Below are positions 4,762 to 5,732 of a stretch of DNA of 5,732 nucleotides, one piece after another; within the stretch, counting starts at the first letter, position 1; each line of letters begins with the position of its first letter. This DNA is from Actinomycetes bacterium (GTDB lineage Bacteria > Actinomycetota > Actinomycetes > Actinomycetales > Microbacteriaceae): the NCBI GenBank assembly GCA_021793715.1, contig JAJYSF010000081.1, forward strand, positions 1 to 5,732, read 5' to 3'. The notes beneath the pieces are model-generated. The model was not told the DNA's origin and did not search any database. It was given only the letters and a program-made list of their open reading frames with translations. A program made the position numbers and the translations under genes.

Positions 4762-5732
4762 CGCCCGCTGTGATGTCGTCGATCATGATCTGCGTCGTCT
4801 CGAGGCCGCCGAACACGATGTACCAGGCCGTCGGGTCGAGGTAGACGATGTTGTCGTTCTGCCAAGCGGACGTCTCGTGCACGATGTCGTTGTCGAGCAC
4901 GACCTCGGCGGACTGCGCGCCCTCGTCGTTGGTCGCCGCGTTGCGGTCGGTCACGAACAGGTACTCGGGATCGAACTGCGTGAGGAACTCGAACGAGATC
5001 GGCTCGCCGTGCGTCGCCGCTTCGATGTCATCGGTGATGGGAGCGACACCGAACAGGTCGTAGACGAGGCCGCCGCGCAGGTTGCGGCCGGAGTAGTCGC
5101 CGTTCGCCGGCTTGAGCGCGCTGAGGCTGTCGCCGGACACCATCACGCTGAGGCCGCTCTCGATCTCCGCGGTCAGCTCGCGAACGTCGGCGAGCTGTGC
5201 TTCGATGTCCGCCAGCGCCGCCGCGGCGTCGTCCTCAGCGCCGAGCACCTCGCCGAGGAAGGTCGTGTTGCGCTCGAGGGTCTCCTCGAAGGATCCCTCT
5301 GACGACAGGTTCACGGTCGGTGCGATCTCGCGGAGGTCGTCGTAGAGCGTCGCCGAGCGTCCCGCGACGATAATGAGATCGGGCTGCGCCGCCTCGATCT
5401 CGAGCAGGTCAGCCTCGAACAGGGTTCCCGCGTTGATCGCATCGTCGGCGACGAAGTCGGCCAGGTAGTCAGGGACGGAATCGAGCGGCGCACCGGCGAC
5501 CGGGGCACCACCGAGAGAGCCCCACGTGTCGAGCGAGGCCATGTCGAAGATCACGACGTTCTCGGGATCTTTCGGCACGTCGACCGTCACCGACTCGTAT
5601 TCCGGTTCCTCGTCCTCGCCCGCGATGTTGTTCTCAAACGTGAACTCGATCGTCTCGTCGGCACCGGCCGGCGCGTCCCCTCCGGCGGCGGCCTCGGCGT
5701 CGTTCTGCGAGGCGCAGCCAGCCAGGACGAGC
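4754..5732 (-). CDS. Siderophore ABC transporter substrate-binding lipoprotein (CeuE/YclQ type), N-terminus cut
   Basis: The frame stays open to the right edge, so this gene is partial: 325 residues are visible and most of the signal peptide is missing. The first visible residues are LVLAGC; the Cys (codon 5714-5716) fits a lipobox, so the mature protein is anchored to the outer face of the membrane. A disordered Ala/Gly/Asp/Glu linker follows, then the binding fold. GTG 5590 opens a shorter frame but would drop the lipobox, so it is not the start. Visible residues Arg125 (AGRSATLYDD), Arg219 (LRGGLVYDLFG), His241 (THGEPISFEF), Arg263 (VTDRN) and Tyr304 (DPTAWYIV) align from memory with CeuE residues that grip a tetradentate ferric catecholate. 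Substrate type is therefore inferred as a catecholate or related siderophore. It is the first visible gene of the operon and ends with TAA at 4754-4756, inside the start of permease 1. Confidence 0.92.
   Translation of the reverse strand, partial: LVLAGCASQNDAEAAAGGDAPAGADETIEFTFENNIAGEDEEPEYESVTVDVPKDPENVVIFDMASLDTWGSLGGAPVAGAPLDSVPDYLADFVADDAINAGTLFEADLLEIEAAQPDLIIVAGRSATLYDDLREIAPTVNLSSEGSFEETLERNTTFLGEVLGAEDDAAAALADIEAQLADVRELTAEIESGLSVMVSGDSLSALKPANGDYSGRNLRGGLVYDLFGVAPITDDIEAATHGEPISFEFLTQFDPEYLFVTDRNAATNDEGAQSAEVVLDNDIVHETSAWQNDNIVYLDPTAWYIVFGGLETTQIMIDDITAGVA

Noticed and set aside
3748..4773. Plus-strand open frame of 341 codons rich in Asp, Glu, Arg and His
   Set aside because: It is the exact antisense of permease 1; the hydrophobic codons of a membrane protein read backwards give this composition.

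Overview
The window reads as chromosomal DNA from a high-GC actinobacterium, most likely a member of the Microbacteriaceae (Microbacterium-like). This rests on the strong G/C third-position bias in all six genes, GTG/TTG starts, the actinobacterial type of secreted transglycosylase and the CeuE/YclQ-type siderophore transporter. The assignment is inference from sequence character, not a database match.

Left part, plus strand. Bases 1-392 hold the C-terminal half of an AlkA-like DNA-3-methyladenine glycosylase (HhH-GPD fold). It is followed by a 66-residue two-helix membrane protein of unknown function (426-626). A 315-base gap (627-941) carries a direct-repeat promoter region and a long G/C-rich leader, then a secreted or membrane-anchored lytic transglycosylase-like cell-wall protein (942-1763).

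Middle. The 214-base convergent gap (1764-1977) is almost filled by a repeat element. It has two copies of an 85-base unit at an exact 95-base offset, three short palindromes in each copy and imperfect terminal inverted repeats outside. It is the least ordinary part of the window.

Right part, minus strand. A tightly overlapped operon, read from right to left, encodes a complete ferric-siderophore ABC importer: lipoprotein substrate-binding protein (5732 to 4754, N-terminus cut by the window edge), FecCD-type permease 1 (4761 to 3745), FecCD-type permease 2 (3755 to 2733) and ATPase (2736 to 1978). Every junction is a stop/start overlap, so the four parts are probably translationally coupled. 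The binding protein keeps the Arg/His/Tyr positions that hold tetradentate ferric catecholates in CeuE, which points to a catecholate-type substrate. The operon promoter, where an iron-dependent repressor site would be expected, lies beyond the right edge.

I found no CRISPR array, tRNA, rRNA, transposase or evident new multi-gene system. The genes are recognisable families; the open questions are the intergenic repeat and the transglycosylase leader.
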